Assembly (NCBI RefSeq): GCF_042432905.1
Contig: NZ_JBHLWI010000009.1
Span: 62,001 to 126,000 of the forward strand
Origin: Fontibacter flavus
GTDB taxonomy: Bacteria; Bacteroidota; Bacteroidia; Cytophagales; Cyclobacteriaceae
Reading direction: 5' to 3'
DNA length: 64,000 bases
In this document: piece by piece, positions 26,607-34,462 of the stretch
Position numbering within the stretch: position 1 is the stretch's first letter
Layout of the letters: each line of letters starts with the position of its first letter
Program-made: the position numbers and the translations under genes
The notes under the pieces: generated by a model
What the model was told of the DNA's origin: nothing
Databases searched by the model: none
What the model saw: the letters and a program-made list of their open reading frames with translations, nothing else

Positions 26607-26810
26607 TTAATCAATTTCGTCGTCGAAGTCCTCAAAGTCTTCATCCTCGAAATCATCATCAAAATCGTCTTCCTCGAAGTCTATGAGGTTGTCGTCAATT
26701 AATTCGCTGTCTTCATCCAAATCGTAAACTTCATCCTGAAATTCGTCAGCAAATTCATCTTCTTCCTCGAAGTCTTCGAATTCATCAAAATCGTCGTCAA
26801 AGTCCTCCAT
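26607..26810 (-). CDS. Extremely acidic small protein of 67 residues
   Basis: Roughly two thirds of the residues are Asp or Glu and there is almost no positive charge. Phe, Tyr, Leu and Ile are spaced regularly among them (EDFDDDFDEF, EEEDEFADEF, DDDFEDEDFEDFD). This pattern resembles DNA-mimic or histone-like-protein-binding acidic tails, and also the acidic C-terminal tails of RNA polymerase delta-type subunits. It has its own promoter match and terminator, so it is probably a real independent gene and not low-complexity noise. Homologues cannot be named from memory. The fold is likely disordered alone. Confidence 0.7.
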   Translation of the reverse strand: MEDFDDDFDEFEDFEEEDEFADEFQDEVYDLDEDSELIDDNLIDFEEDDFDDDFEDEDFEDFDDEID

Positions 26811-26832
26811 AGCGTGATTTAAATTAATGGTG

Positions 26833-26864
26833 CAAATATATCAATTGGATTATTTAATGCTAAA
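26833..26864 (-). promoter_or_regulatory. Candidate promoter of the acidic-protein gene
   Basis: TATATTTG (26833-26840, minus strand) is an exact TAnnTTTG match. TTTA (26861-26864) stands 20 bases upstream in the -33 place. Confidence 0.45.
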
Positions 26865-26881
26865 TACGATAAAATATATCT

Positions 26882-27367
26882 TTATGCCAATACCTTTTCC
26901 CCTAAATTTTTTTGCTTTTTTTCTTCAATTTTTACGGTAACATTGCTGAGCCATTCATTTTCAAGTATTAGGACCCAGGTTTCTAAATAAAGGATGACAT
27001 CAGCTTTGTTGTTTTTTTCTAATTGGTGCCTTTTTGGGATAGGAATATGCTTAAGTATTTTTGGGTCTGAGAGTTTTTCAAGGTGCTTTAGCTCTTCTAT
27101 ATTCAGTCCAGCCTCGATCATTTTACTGATCATCAAATCCATTGGATAGCCTGAGGTCGGGCAATATTCAATAAGCTGATCATTCCAGTCCCCATGTTTT
27201 TCCATAGCATATCTATGGATATCAGCCTTAGATAAATTGGTTATTTCCTGGGCCAGGTTTCCGCAATTACAAGCCCCCATATGGCCCCATTGGTAAGGGG
27301 CATTGTTTTTCAGTTTAGAAATAGTCCTTCTAAAAGCAGAAATCAACTCCGCTGATACTCTAGCCAT
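26882..27367 (-). CDS. Conserved-looking hypothetical protein with an HMGACNCGN motif
   Basis: The 161-residue cytoplasmic protein is not assigned to a named family. The N-terminal part is helical (AELISAFRRTISKLKNN), followed by YQWGHMGACNCGNLAQ (about residues 25-40) with two Cys one residue apart and a nearby His. A third Cys is in IEYCPTSGYPMD (about 68-79). The Cys and His could hold a metal or be redox-active, which is inference only. The C-terminal half is helical and Lys/Glu-rich. The gene precedes the acidic-protein gene on the same strand and lies 89 bases after the response regulator. Confidence 0.7.
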   Translation of the reverse strand: MARVSAELISAFRRTISKLKNNAPYQWGHMGACNCGNLAQEITNLSKADIHRYAMEKHGDWNDQLIEYCPTSGYPMDLMISKMIEAGLNIEELKHLEKLSDPKILKHIPIPKRHQLEKNNKADVILYLETWVLILENEWLSNVTVKIEEKKQKNLGEKVLA

Positions 27368-27442
27368 ATTATTTCATTAATTGGTTACAGGTAAATAACT
27401 TGAAAAAGATGATCCTGTTTGATCAAAATCAGAAAAATTTTA

Positions 27443-27474
27443 AAGAAAAAAGACCATCAATTGAAGATGGTCTT
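27443..27474 (-). terminator. Terminator that overlaps the end of the response-regulator gene
   Basis: AAGACCATC / GATGGTCTT forms a 9-base stem with a 7-base loop followed by TTTTTT on the minus strand. The stem includes the last codons and stop of the response-regulator gene. Confidence 0.75.
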
Positions 27475-27813
27475 GATATATTTTTTCACCAAAGGTTTGG
27501 AAAGGTATTTTTTCACCATCCCATATTTATTGGCTTTACTGATATCCCTTTCATCTACAGAGCTACTCAAGATATATACCTCCGGATTACTGCTTTTAGG
27601 GCTGAATGCTTCTAAAAAATCCCAACCAGTCATTTCAGGCATATTGAGGTCCAAAAACAAATAGTTGGGGTTGATTGCAGGCAGATCTTTCAAAGCCAGT
27701 ACGGCATTGCTATACTTAAATATCTCAAAAGGCACCTTGATATTCTTGGAAATCAGCTTTTCCGTGACAAAGGTGCTGATGGGATCATCATCTATAAGGA
27801 CTATTTTTATCAT
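27457..27813 (-). CDS. Stand-alone response regulator receiver-domain protein
   Basis: The 118-residue protein is a single REC domain. The acidic pocket is DDD (residues 8-10, in VLIDDDPIS), the phosphoacceptor is Asp in YLFLDLNMPEMTGWDFL (about 55), the conserved Ser is in YILSSSVDERD, and the Lys is in KKYLSKPLV. No output domain is present, so it probably works by binding a kinase or another protein, as with other CheY-like or Rcp-like regulators in Bacteroidota. No histidine kinase gene lies nearby. A good promoter match precedes it. Confidence 0.93.
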   Translation of the reverse strand: MIKIVLIDDDPISTFVTEKLISKNIKVPFEIFKYSNAVLALKDLPAINPNYLFLDLNMPEMTGWDFLEAFSPKSSNPEVYILSSSVDERDISKANKYGMVKKYLSKPLVKKYIKTIFN

Positions 27814-27855
27814 TCAAATACAAAATAAGCGATTTGAAATACACTTGTGTTAATG

Positions 27856-27885
27856 CAAATGTAATGATTTGTTAACGAAAAACAA
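27856..27885 (-). promoter_or_regulatory. Candidate promoter of the response-regulator gene
   Basis: TTG (27883-27885, minus strand), 19 bases, then TACATTTG (27856-27863), an exact TAnnTTTG. The leader would be about 35 bases. Confidence 0.55.
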
Positions 27886-27916
27886 TATTTCAAACCATTT
27901 ATTTTGTATTTCAAAC

Positions 27917-28234
27917 CTATTTTTTTGGCGTAAATTTTTCCATACCTATCATAAGGTGATAGAATAGTACAAAATCCGAAGCCAGACTATAAAAAGGGTA
28001 TTTGAAGGTAGCAGGTTTATTTTTTTCAAAGAAAAAATGCCCTACCCATGCAAAACCATAGCCCACTAATGGAATCAGGAACAAAATCCAATAATTGGAG
28101 AGATATATTGCGGCTGCCAGGATTAAGAAGAGTAAGGCTGTTCCAATGAAATGTAACCTTCTGCTTGTCGGATGTTGGTGTTCGGAAAGGTAATACGGGT
28201 AAAACTCTTTTAGACTTTTGAAATCCTTTGACAT
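27917..28234 (-). CDS. DUF962/Mpo1-like membrane protein
   Basis: The 105-residue protein has the DUF962 pattern: FYPYYLSEHQHPTSRRLHFIGTALLF (about residues 11-36), then two to three membrane segments, and YGFAWVGHFFFEKNKPATFKYPFYSLASDF. The conserved histidines in EHQHP, LHFIG and VGHFFFE match the iron site proposed for yeast Mpo1, a dioxygenase of 2-hydroxy fatty acids. Bacterial function is untested. It lies 12 bases downstream of the DUF4136 lipoprotein gene and is cotranscribed with it. Confidence 0.85.
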   Translation of the reverse strand: MSKDFKSLKEFYPYYLSEHQHPTSRRLHFIGTALLFLILAAAIYLSNYWILFLIPLVGYGFAWVGHFFFEKNKPATFKYPFYSLASDFVLFYHLMIGMEKFTPKK

Positions 28235-28246
28235 CTTTTGTTTGGG

Positions 28247-28819
28247 TTAAGGGTTGATCTGATTGAGGTGTAATTGATAAGTTTCTATGATTTTCTGGAC
28301 TGATTTTATAACTTTCTTTTGTTTTTCCTTTTCATTGTAAACTTCCGAAACGGCCGTTAAGCGCATAAGCATTTTATCATTTTTCGGATCAATAAAGTCT
28401 ACAATCACTTGAAGCAGTTCATAGTTTTTGGTGGAGTTCATTTGTTGCCTTTGCATAAATCTGGGATCAAATAAGAATGGATCCCATGCCCGCCACCCCC
28501 AAAAAGGATATTGATTGGGGTAAATTTCTTTTTGTCTCACATCTTCATTAGAAGTATACCTGATGATCAGTTCAGGTTTTTCTCTGTTGTATTTTAGCCC
28601 TAGAGATTCTAATCGATATTGAATTTCATCAATAACTTTTGCATCCAAAAGCTCGTCATTGAAACCTTTTTGTCCTACTTCCTTATTGATGATCACAAAG
28701 CTCTGATAATTGACATAAGGCTTAAACTCTGTATTTTCTTTGAAAATTTCAATGGAGCTGCATCCGGCGACTATGAATGAAATCAATAGGGTTAAGGATA
28801 TAATAGTTGACTTGTTCAT
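28247..28819 (-). CDS. DUF4136 lipoprotein
   Basis: The 190-residue protein has a lipoprotein signal with lipobox V-A-G-C (Cys about residue 20). The DUF4136 fold is suggested by YQSFVIINKEVG, then VIDEIQYRLESLGLKYNREKPELIIRYTS (the conserved 'I...L...G...  DLlV.Y' segment), a Trp/Pro-rich loop (YPFWGWRAWDPFLFD) and LLQVIVDFIDPKNDKMLMRLTA. It is an outer-membrane-associated lipoprotein of unknown function, upstream of the DUF962 gene in the same transcript and divergent from the DUF3078 gene. Confidence 0.85.
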   Translation of the reverse strand: MNKSTIISLTLLISFIVAGCSSIEIFKENTEFKPYVNYQSFVIINKEVGQKGFNDELLDAKVIDEIQYRLESLGLKYNREKPELIIRYTSNEDVRQKEIYPNQYPFWGWRAWDPFLFDPRFMQRQQMNSTKNYELLQVIVDFIDPKNDKMLMRLTAVSEVYNEKEKQKKVIKSVQKIIETYQLHLNQINP

Positions 28820-28970
28820 CTTTGGGCAAATATTCGTTTTCGATAGTGACTAATCTTTTAACGGCATCGATTGGAGGTTTGGTTTTTGTTTCTGGAAATG
28901 TGGATTTAATTCTACAATCTTTCGCATGAACCAATTATTTTCTTTAAATTTTACTAAAAATATCAGAGCT

Positions 28971-29870
28971 ATGAAAAAATTATTTACGATTTGTTTATTC
29001 TTTTTGTCAACAGCTGTCTTTGCACAAAATGAAGAAGCTGTAGAAAATGCTCAAGAAGCGCACGAAGAAGTTAAACTTTGGGATTCGGATTTAAGTGTTG
29101 GGTTGAATTTTAATCAAGCGTCATTTAGTGGAAACTGGAGATCGGGAGGTGTCAATTCTATAGCCTTTGGATCTATTTTAACCGGTAAAGCCAATTATAC
29201 CAAGGATAAGTTTTCTTGGGATAATCAGTTGGAAATGATCTATGGGATTGTTAAAAATGATGGACAGGGGGTGCGAAAGTCCAATGACAGGATATTCCTG
29301 GACTCAAAAGTAGGTTATCAAGTGTCTGATCATTGGAGTTACTTTGGAGCGGTAAACTTCATTACTCAATTTACCGATGGCTATGATTATAGTCAGGATG
29401 AAAGAGTTTTGATTTCCGGTTTTTTCTCTCCGGCATTTTTGACAACAGGCATCGGTATGGAGTACAAGCCAAATGATGCGTTTGCCCTACGTATTGCACC
29501 GATTTCACCAAGATTTACATTCGTTACCAATCCGGCAATCGCGGAAAATGTTCCTACCAATTATGGAGTCCCTTTAGGTCAAAAAGTTAGAACAGAATGG
29601 TTGGCCTTCCAGTTGTTTATGACTTACAATAAACAGATCAATGAAAATTTGGCCATCAATACCAGGTACCAAATGTTTGCCAATTATGAAACTTTGGCTT
29701 TCAAAACCATTGACCACAGGTTGGATGTGACGATGATAGCGAAAATGACCAAGTTTATTGATGTGACTTTTACCAGCATCAATGTGTATGATATTGATAT
29801 GGATCCAGGAATTCAGTTTAGCCAGGCATTGGCATTGGGGATTGTTTACAAAGTGAGTAATAAAAAGTAG
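28971..29870 (+). CDS. DUF3078 outer-membrane protein
   Basis: From the ATG at 28971 the protein has 299 residues with a signal peptide (MKKLFTICLFFLSTAVFAQ). The DUF3078 pattern is clear: WDSDLSVGLNFNQASFSGNWRSGGVNSIAFGS (about residues 36-67), LTGKANYTKDKFSWDNQLEMIYG, then alternating beta strands with aromatic ends, as in a beta-barrel. An upstream in-frame ATG 15 codons earlier is ignored because the signal peptide begins here. Function is unknown. A hairpin terminator follows about 100 bases later. Confidence 0.87.
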   Translation: MKKLFTICLFFLSTAVFAQNEEAVENAQEAHEEVKLWDSDLSVGLNFNQASFSGNWRSGGVNSIAFGSILTGKANYTKDKFSWDNQLEMIYGIVKNDGQGVRKSNDRIFLDSKVGYQVSDHWSYFGAVNFITQFTDGYDYSQDERVLISGFFSPAFLTTGIGMEYKPNDAFALRIAPISPRFTFVTNPAIAENVPTNYGVPLGQKVRTEWLAFQLFMTYNKQINENLAINTRYQMFANYETLAFKTIDHRLDVTMIAKMTKFIDVTFTSINVYDIDMDPGIQFSQALALGIVYKVSNKK

Positions 29871-29973
29871 GTAAGTGGGGATGAATTTTTGAAATTATTT
29901 TGAATTTTATTTTTAAGTGTTATTTTTGTTTCAATTGTGGTAGTTAAATAATAGTTGGTTTAGTTTTCATATA

Positions 29974-30003
29974 AAGGGCAGGGGATTTTCTCCTGCTTTT
30001 TTA
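29974..30003 (+). terminator. Terminator of the DUF3078 gene
   Basis: GCAGGGGA / TCTCCTGC pairs with one G-T, a 3-base loop, and then TTTTTT. Confidence 0.65.
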
Positions 30004-30007
30004 TTTA

Positions 30008-30040
30008 CAAAAAAAATGCAGTCCAGATTGGACTGCAAAA
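30008..30040 (-). terminator. Terminator of the universal stress protein gene
   Basis: TGCAGTCC / GGACTGCA forms a perfect 8-base stem with a 5-base loop, with a T-run on the minus strand. Confidence 0.8.
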
Positions 30041-30067
30041 AATAAAGTTCACGGTTTAATTCTGGGG

Positions 30068-30904
30068 TTACTTTTTGGTTTTAAGTATGCTGAATACCGG
30101 GAAATCTGCCATAGCAATCAGGTTTTCTGTAATACTTGGAGAGAAATACTGCATCAGATCAGATTTACCGAAGGTAATGACTGCTACACCGTCTGCTTTA
30201 ATTTTTTCAGCAAACTGAATAATCCCTCTTTCTTCCTTGAAGGCATCAATGATATGGATTTCATGGTTGTAGGTGCCAAATTCCTTCAGAAATTCCTTGC
30301 CAATGCTGAGGATGTCATTGGTTTCCATAAAGTAAGTTGGGGTGTTGACGAATAGGACTTTAAGTTTGACACCTAAAGATTCCGCCATTTTTTCAACTGC
30401 CTTGAAAGATTCCCCAGTTTCTTCCTTGAAGTTGGTTGCAAAAACCAAGGTGTTCAAGTTCATCTTTTTGTTGTTTTCTTTGATGACTACAACCGGCACT
30501 GAAGATCGCCTCAACACACCATAAGTATTGCTGCCCAACATATGCTCTCTAAAGCCATAAGTGCCATGTGAACCCATTACTATCATGTCGATATGCTCAT
30601 CTTCGACGAACTTATGTATTTTTTTATTGCCATCGTTGTACACCAGGATTTTTCTGGCACTAATGCCTAGCTCTTCAGCATCCTTGATCAATTCTTTTAG
30701 GTTGGCTTTTGCCTCTGCGATTGCTGATTGGGTTTCAGGAAAGAAATTCTCTTGTTCTTTGGTTAATTTTGACCAATCGATAGGAGTATTGATGATATGT
30801 AAAAACACCAGTTCTGCGTCCATCTTTTTTGCCAGATACATGGCATATTTTTCCGCACTCTTAGCACATGCTGAAAAATCGGTAGGAATTAATATTTTTT
30901 TCAT
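30068..30904 (-). CDS. Universal stress protein with tandem UspA domains
   Basis: The 278-residue protein consists of two Usp domains. The first starts KKILIPTDFSACAKSAEKYAM and has the nucleotide-binding pattern VMGSHGTYGFREHMLGSNTYGVLRRSSVPVVVI (G-x2-G-x9-G-S/N). The second starts LNTLVFATNFKEETGE and lacks an intact G-x2-G-x9-G motif (its end reads FGKSDLMQYFSPSITENLI), so it probably does not bind ATP. Such double-domain forms are common in Bacteroidota and serve in stress or starvation survival. It is a single gene. Confidence 0.93.
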   Translation of the reverse strand: MKKILIPTDFSACAKSAEKYAMYLAKKMDAELVFLHIINTPIDWSKLTKEQENFFPETQSAIAEAKANLKELIKDAEELGISARKILVYNDGNKKIHKFVEDEHIDMIVMGSHGTYGFREHMLGSNTYGVLRRSSVPVVVIKENNKKMNLNTLVFATNFKEETGESFKAVEKMAESLGVKLKVLFVNTPTYFMETNDILSIGKEFLKEFGTYNHEIHIIDAFKEERGIIQFAEKIKADGVAVITFGKSDLMQYFSPSITENLIAMADFPVFSILKTKK

Positions 30905-31221
30905 GACTTAAGGGGTTTGGTTTCTTAGTTACATGATAAAATTACCATTCAAAAAGTAGATTTTCCCTATTCGAAATCAGTGAAAAATATGATAAAGATC
31001 AGTTTTTCAGTTTGTTGTGTCAAGATTTGATAGATATATGGAGCTTTTTTAGTAAATAAACAAAATTTTAAGTTTAACTTAATTCCTATATTTATTAATA
31101 CCTGCCCGATGCCGATGGGTTAGATACTGATAGATATTGATTCTAAACAATTCATAATCCTAAGAATTGAGACTACAGGCAGAGAAGCGTATAAACACAA
31201 TGATGGTAGGTGTGTAAATAC
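30905..31221. other. Gene-free spacer upstream of the universal stress protein gene
   Basis: About 320 AT-rich bases contain no convincing open frame or tRNA. An approximate promoter element, CTACTTTTTG, is seen on the minus strand near 30955, one base longer than the consensus. No other structure was found before the tRNA terminator. Confidence 0.4.
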
Positions 31222-31253
31222 AAAAAGCCTTTTGCAGTCGCAAAAGGCTTTTG
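31222..31253 (-). terminator. Terminator directly after tRNA-Arg, ending the sucC-tRNA transcript
   Basis: AAAAGCCTTTTGC / GCAAAAGGCTTTT forms a 13-base perfect stem with a 4-base loop, with a T-rich end on the minus strand. Confidence 0.85.
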
Positions 31254-31327
31254 TACACCCGGAAGGATTCGAACCCTCAACCCTCGGAGCCGAAATCCGA
31301 TATTCTATCCAGTTGAACTACGGGTGC
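31254..31327 (-). tRNA. tRNA-Arg (anticodon TCG)
   Basis: A 74-base cloverleaf can be drawn on the minus strand. The acceptor stem is GCACCCG / CGGGTGT with a G-U pair at 1:72 and A as discriminator. The D stem is GTTC/GAAT. The anticodon stem TCGGA/TCCGA encloses loop TTTCGGC, giving anticodon TCG at 31291-31293. The T stem GAGGG/CCTTC encloses TTCGAAT. The CCA end is not encoded. It begins 21 bases after the stop codon of sucC and ends in a terminator, so it is probably cut from the sucC transcript. Confidence 0.95.
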
Positions 31328-31348
31328 TACTTTGATATATCTTATCTT

Positions 31349-32560
31349 TTAGGAGATGGCAGCTCTTACTTTCTCAGCTGCTTCTTTCAAGGTGATAGCA
31401 GAAGAAACTTTCAGTCCTGACTCATCGATGATTCTGGCACCTTCTTCAGCATTGGTTCCCTGAAGTCTGACAATGATAGGTACTGGAATATCTCCGATTG
31501 ATTTGTAAGCTTCCACTACGCCATTGGCAATTCTGTCACACCTTACGATACCACCAAATACGTTGATCAGGATAGCTTTTACGTTAGGGTCCTGAAGAAT
31601 GATTCTAAATCCAGCTTCAACAGTAGTAGCATTGGCACCACCACCTACATCAAGGAAGTTGGCAGGTTCACCACCGGATAATTTGATCATATCCATGGTC
31701 GCCATTGCAAGGCCGGCACCGTTTACCATACAGCCAACGTTTCCGTCAAGCTTCACATAGTTCAGGTCAGATTTTCCAGCTTCAACTTCCAATGGGTCTT
31801 CTTCAGCCAAATCTCTCAATTCAGCAAGGTCTTTATGTCTGTAAAGAGCATTGTCATCAAGGTTTACTTTGGCATCTACGGCAAGAATTTTGTCGTCGGA
31901 TGTTTTCAAAACCGGGTTGATTTCAAACTGGGAAGCATCAGAGCCGATGTAAGCATTATAAAGTGCAGAAATGAATTTTACCATTTCTTTAAATGCATTG
32001 CCTTCCAAACCAAGTTTGAAAGCCACTTTTCTTGCCTGGAATCCTTGAAGACCTACTTTTGGGTCTACCCATTCTTTGATGATTTTCTCTGGATGCTTTT
32101 CAGCCACTTCTTCGATATCCATTCCACCTTCTGTAGAAGCCATGATGACATTGCATCCTTTGGCTCTGTCCAACAAAATGGAAAGGTAATATTCCTTAGG
32201 TTCGGAAGCACCCGGATAGTATACATCCTCAGCTACCAACACTTTATTCACTTTTTTACCCTCAGCACCTGTCTGGATAGTCACCAAGGTTCCTCCAAGG
32301 ATGTTTTTTGCTTTTTCCTGTACGTCATCAATGTTTTTGGCCAAAACCACTCCATTAGAGTCAGTTTCTTGGATTTTGCCTTTTCCTCTACCACCTGCGT
32401 GGATTTGGGCTTTGATCACATACCAGGAAGTTCCGGTTTCTGCATGTAGTTTTTTTGCTGCTTTCAATGCACTCTCTGGACTGTCTGCGACGATTCCTTC
32501 CTGAATACGTACACCGTAGCTTTTCAAAAGTTCTTTTGCTTGATATTCGTGTATATTCAT
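31349..32560 (-). CDS. sucC: Succinyl-CoA synthetase (ADP-forming) subunit beta
   Basis: SucC with SucD converts succinyl-CoA, ADP and phosphate to succinate, CoA and ATP in the TCA cycle. The 403-residue protein begins MNIHEYQAKELLKSYGV. The ATP-grasp domain holds YVIKAQIHAGGRGKGK (about residues 46-61) and EINPVL with DAKVNLDDNA. The CoA-ligase-like end has CMVNGAGLAMATMDMIKL and FGGIVRCDRIANGVVEA. Length is a little over the usual 390. sucD is not in the window, so the two subunit genes are unlinked here. The tRNA-Arg gene follows in the same transcript. Confidence 0.97.
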   Translation of the reverse strand: MNIHEYQAKELLKSYGVRIQEGIVADSPESALKAAKKLHAETGTSWYVIKAQIHAGGRGKGKIQETDSNGVVLAKNIDDVQEKAKNILGGTLVTIQTGAEGKKVNKVLVAEDVYYPGASEPKEYYLSILLDRAKGCNVIMASTEGGMDIEEVAEKHPEKIIKEWVDPKVGLQGFQARKVAFKLGLEGNAFKEMVKFISALYNAYIGSDASQFEINPVLKTSDDKILAVDAKVNLDDNALYRHKDLAELRDLAEEDPLEVEAGKSDLNYVKLDGNVGCMVNGAGLAMATMDMIKLSGGEPANFLDVGGGANATTVEAGFRIILQDPNVKAILINVFGGIVRCDRIANGVVEAYKSIGDIPVPIIVRLQGTNAEEGARIIDESGLKVSSAITLKEAAEKVRAAIS

Positions 32561-32579
32561 CCTTGTGAAAATTTTTGCC

Positions 32580-32610
32580 CGAAGTTAAGGGCTACTAATT
32601 GATTTTTCAA
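32580..32610 (-). promoter_or_regulatory. Candidate promoter of the sucC-tRNA-Arg transcript
   Basis: TTG (32608-32610, minus strand), 20 bases, then TAACTTCG (32580-32587), one base off TAnnTTTG. Confidence 0.35.
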
Positions 32611-32699
32611 GTTAACCTTTGCTCTTTTTGGGAAATAAATGCCATTTTTGAAGCTTATTATAGATCAGCTTTAATTTCCAACCAAACCGATACACCAGG

Positions 32700-33356
32700 A
32701 TGCTTCAAGCAAAAGGAATACAAAAATTTTACGGAGACCTTCATGTTCTTAAAGGGGTGGATGTGGAAATATTTGATAATGAAGTGGTTTCGATCGTTGG
32801 TGCTTCAGGTGCAGGCAAGAGTACACTCTTACATATCTTGGGAACTTTGGATCAGGTGGATCAGGGAGAGGTATGGATAGGGGATACGATGGTCTCCAAA
32901 CTAAAGGGAGATAAATTGGCGGATTTCAGGAACAGTCAGATTGGTTTTATTTTTCAGTTTCATAATTTACTTCCTGAATTTACCGCAGAGGAAAATATTA
33001 TGATTCCAGGATTGATTGCTGGAAAAAGCGAATTTGCCCTGAAGCAAAGGGCAAAGGAGCTGGCTGAACTTTTGGATTTTTCAGACAGGCTTGATCATAA
33101 GCCTTCTGAGATGTCAGGGGGGGAGCAGCAAAGGGTGGCTGTTGCCCGGGCTTTGATCAATAATCCTAAAATTGTTTTTGCTGATGAACCCAGTGGAAAT
33201 CTGGATTCCCAAAATGCCCAAGCCTTACACGAGTTGTTTTTTAAACTAAGGGATGAATTTGGACAGACTTTTGTCATAGTCACCCACAATCAGGAACTCG
33301 CAAGGATGGCAGACAGAATGTTGACCATGCAGGATGGGAAAATCATTCAGGTGTAA
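32700..33356 (+). CDS. lolD: ABC transporter ATP-binding protein, LolD type
   Basis: The 218-residue ATPase has Walker A GASGAGKSTLL (about residues 34-44), a Q-loop in FIFQFHNLLPEFTAEEN (the LolD/MacB-type 'FQ.H.LLPE.T' pattern), the signature EMSGGEQQRVAVARAL, Walker B IVFADEPSGNLD and the H-loop in VTHNQELA. LolD with LolCE releases lipoproteins from the inner membrane. The membrane component is not adjacent here, which is common in Bacteroidota where lolD often stands alone. MacB/FtsE-type use is the alternative. Confidence 0.88.
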   Translation: MLQAKGIQKFYGDLHVLKGVDVEIFDNEVVSIVGASGAGKSTLLHILGTLDQVDQGEVWIGDTMVSKLKGDKLADFRNSQIGFIFQFHNLLPEFTAEENIMIPGLIAGKSEFALKQRAKELAELLDFSDRLDHKPSEMSGGEQQRVAVARALINNPKIVFADEPSGNLDSQNAQALHELFFKLRDEFGQTFVIVTHNQELARMADRMLTMQDGKIIQV

Positions 33357-33452
33357 TTCTCAAAATAGGTATATCCGGAATTGCAGCACTATTCAATTTG
33401 GGTACATTTTAAATCACCTTTTTCAAAGTTGATAGCATAATTACCCTTACTT

Positions 33453-34304
33453 TTGCCGAAACTTAATGAAGCCTTGAAAAATAGAAGCGTTCAACATATG
33501 TTATTGGCAGGGTTGCTTTTTTCCCTGATGAACGTATCTGTTAAGCTGATTCCCCATATCCCAGCCATAGAAATCATCCTTTTTCGCTCAGTTTTCAGTT
33601 TGGGATTGACCTTTTTTTTATTGAAAAGGGCAAAGGTTCCCTTATTCGGAACCAATAAGAAGCTTTTAGCATTAAGAGGGGTTGTAGGAGCTGTTGGGTT
33701 GATAGCGTTTTTTTACAATTTACAGGCTATCCCTTTGGCATCTGCAGTGACGATCAATTATTTGGCTCCTATTTTTACAACTATTCTGGGGGTTTTTATT
33801 GTGAAAGAGAAGGTCAGGGCTATGCAGTTTGTTTATTTTGGTATTTCATTCATTGGTGTAGTGATCATACAGGGATTTGATCCCAGAATTAGTTTTATGG
33901 ATCTTTCGGTCGGATTGGTGGCAGCTTTGGCAATGGGGGTTGCCTACAATGTGATCAGAAAGATCAGCAATACAGAACATCCCTTGGTGATCATGTTTTA
34001 CTTTCCTTTTATTACGGTTCCCATAGCCAGTATTATCAGTTTTTTTGTCTGGGTACAGCCTAAAGGATGGGATTGGCTGATCTTGTTGGCTGTTGGTCTG
34101 TTAACCCAATTTGCCCAGTATTTTATGACATTAGCTTACCAGAATGCCAACCTTTCCAAAATCTCCAGCCTTACTTATCTTAGTATTGTATACGCTTTGG
34201 GCTTTGGTTTTTTTGTATTCGACGAAACTTTCACTTTGGTGAGTTTCTCGGGAATGTTTTTAGTGTTGGCTGGAGTCTTATTGAATGTAACTTCCAAAAA
34301 ATAG
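33453..34304 (+). CDS. DMT superfamily (EamA) membrane transporter
   Basis: The 283-residue protein has ten predicted membrane helices in two EamA repeats. The first starts MLLAGLLFSLMNVSVKLIP, and the middle has ALRGVVGAVGLIAFFYNLQAIPLASAVTINYLAPIFTTILG, a typical EamA signature. Metabolite export or uptake is likely, but the substrate is unknown. The start is uncertain. The frame opens with TTG at 33453, inside a sequence that itself resembles a -7 element (TACTTTTG), and the next ATG is at 33498, giving 268 residues and a start just before the first helix. It converges with a lipoprotein gene. Confidence 0.85.
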   Translation: MPKLNEALKNRSVQHMLLAGLLFSLMNVSVKLIPHIPAIEIILFRSVFSLGLTFFLLKRAKVPLFGTNKKLLALRGVVGAVGLIAFFYNLQAIPLASAVTINYLAPIFTTILGVFIVKEKVRAMQFVYFGISFIGVVIIQGFDPRISFMDLSVGLVAALAMGVAYNVIRKISNTEHPLVIMFYFPFITVPIASIISFFVWVQPKGWDWLILLAVGLLTQFAQYFMTLAYQNANLSKISSLTYLSIVYALGFGFFVFDETFTLVSFSGMFLVLAGVLLNVTSKK

Positions 34305-34324
34305 TCCTCAATTTATAAAAAAGG

Positions 34325-34407
34325 ACTCCCACAGGTTTTGCTTAACATCTGACTAAAAATATGGTGAGCAACAATAAATAGTCTAAAATTACAAATCCCG
34401 TGGGAGT
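34325..34407. repeat. Long-range inverted repeat between the EamA and lipoprotein genes
   Basis: ACTCCCACAGG (34325-34335) and CCCGTGGGAGT (34397-34407) are complementary at 10 of 11 positions around a 61-base loop. On the minus strand the second arm is followed by CCTTTTTT, so it may serve as a large terminator for the lipoprotein gene. Confidence 0.5.
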
Positions 34408-34462
34408 ACACTATTAGTGGTTGTTAGTTGGTTATGTTGTGGTCATTTACATCTAAGGCAAT

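Noticed and set aside
31835..32449. 204-codon plus-strand frame opposite sucC
   Set aside because: It is antisense to a fully conserved gene and shows no domain; its Phe/Cys/His bias is typical of a shadow frame.
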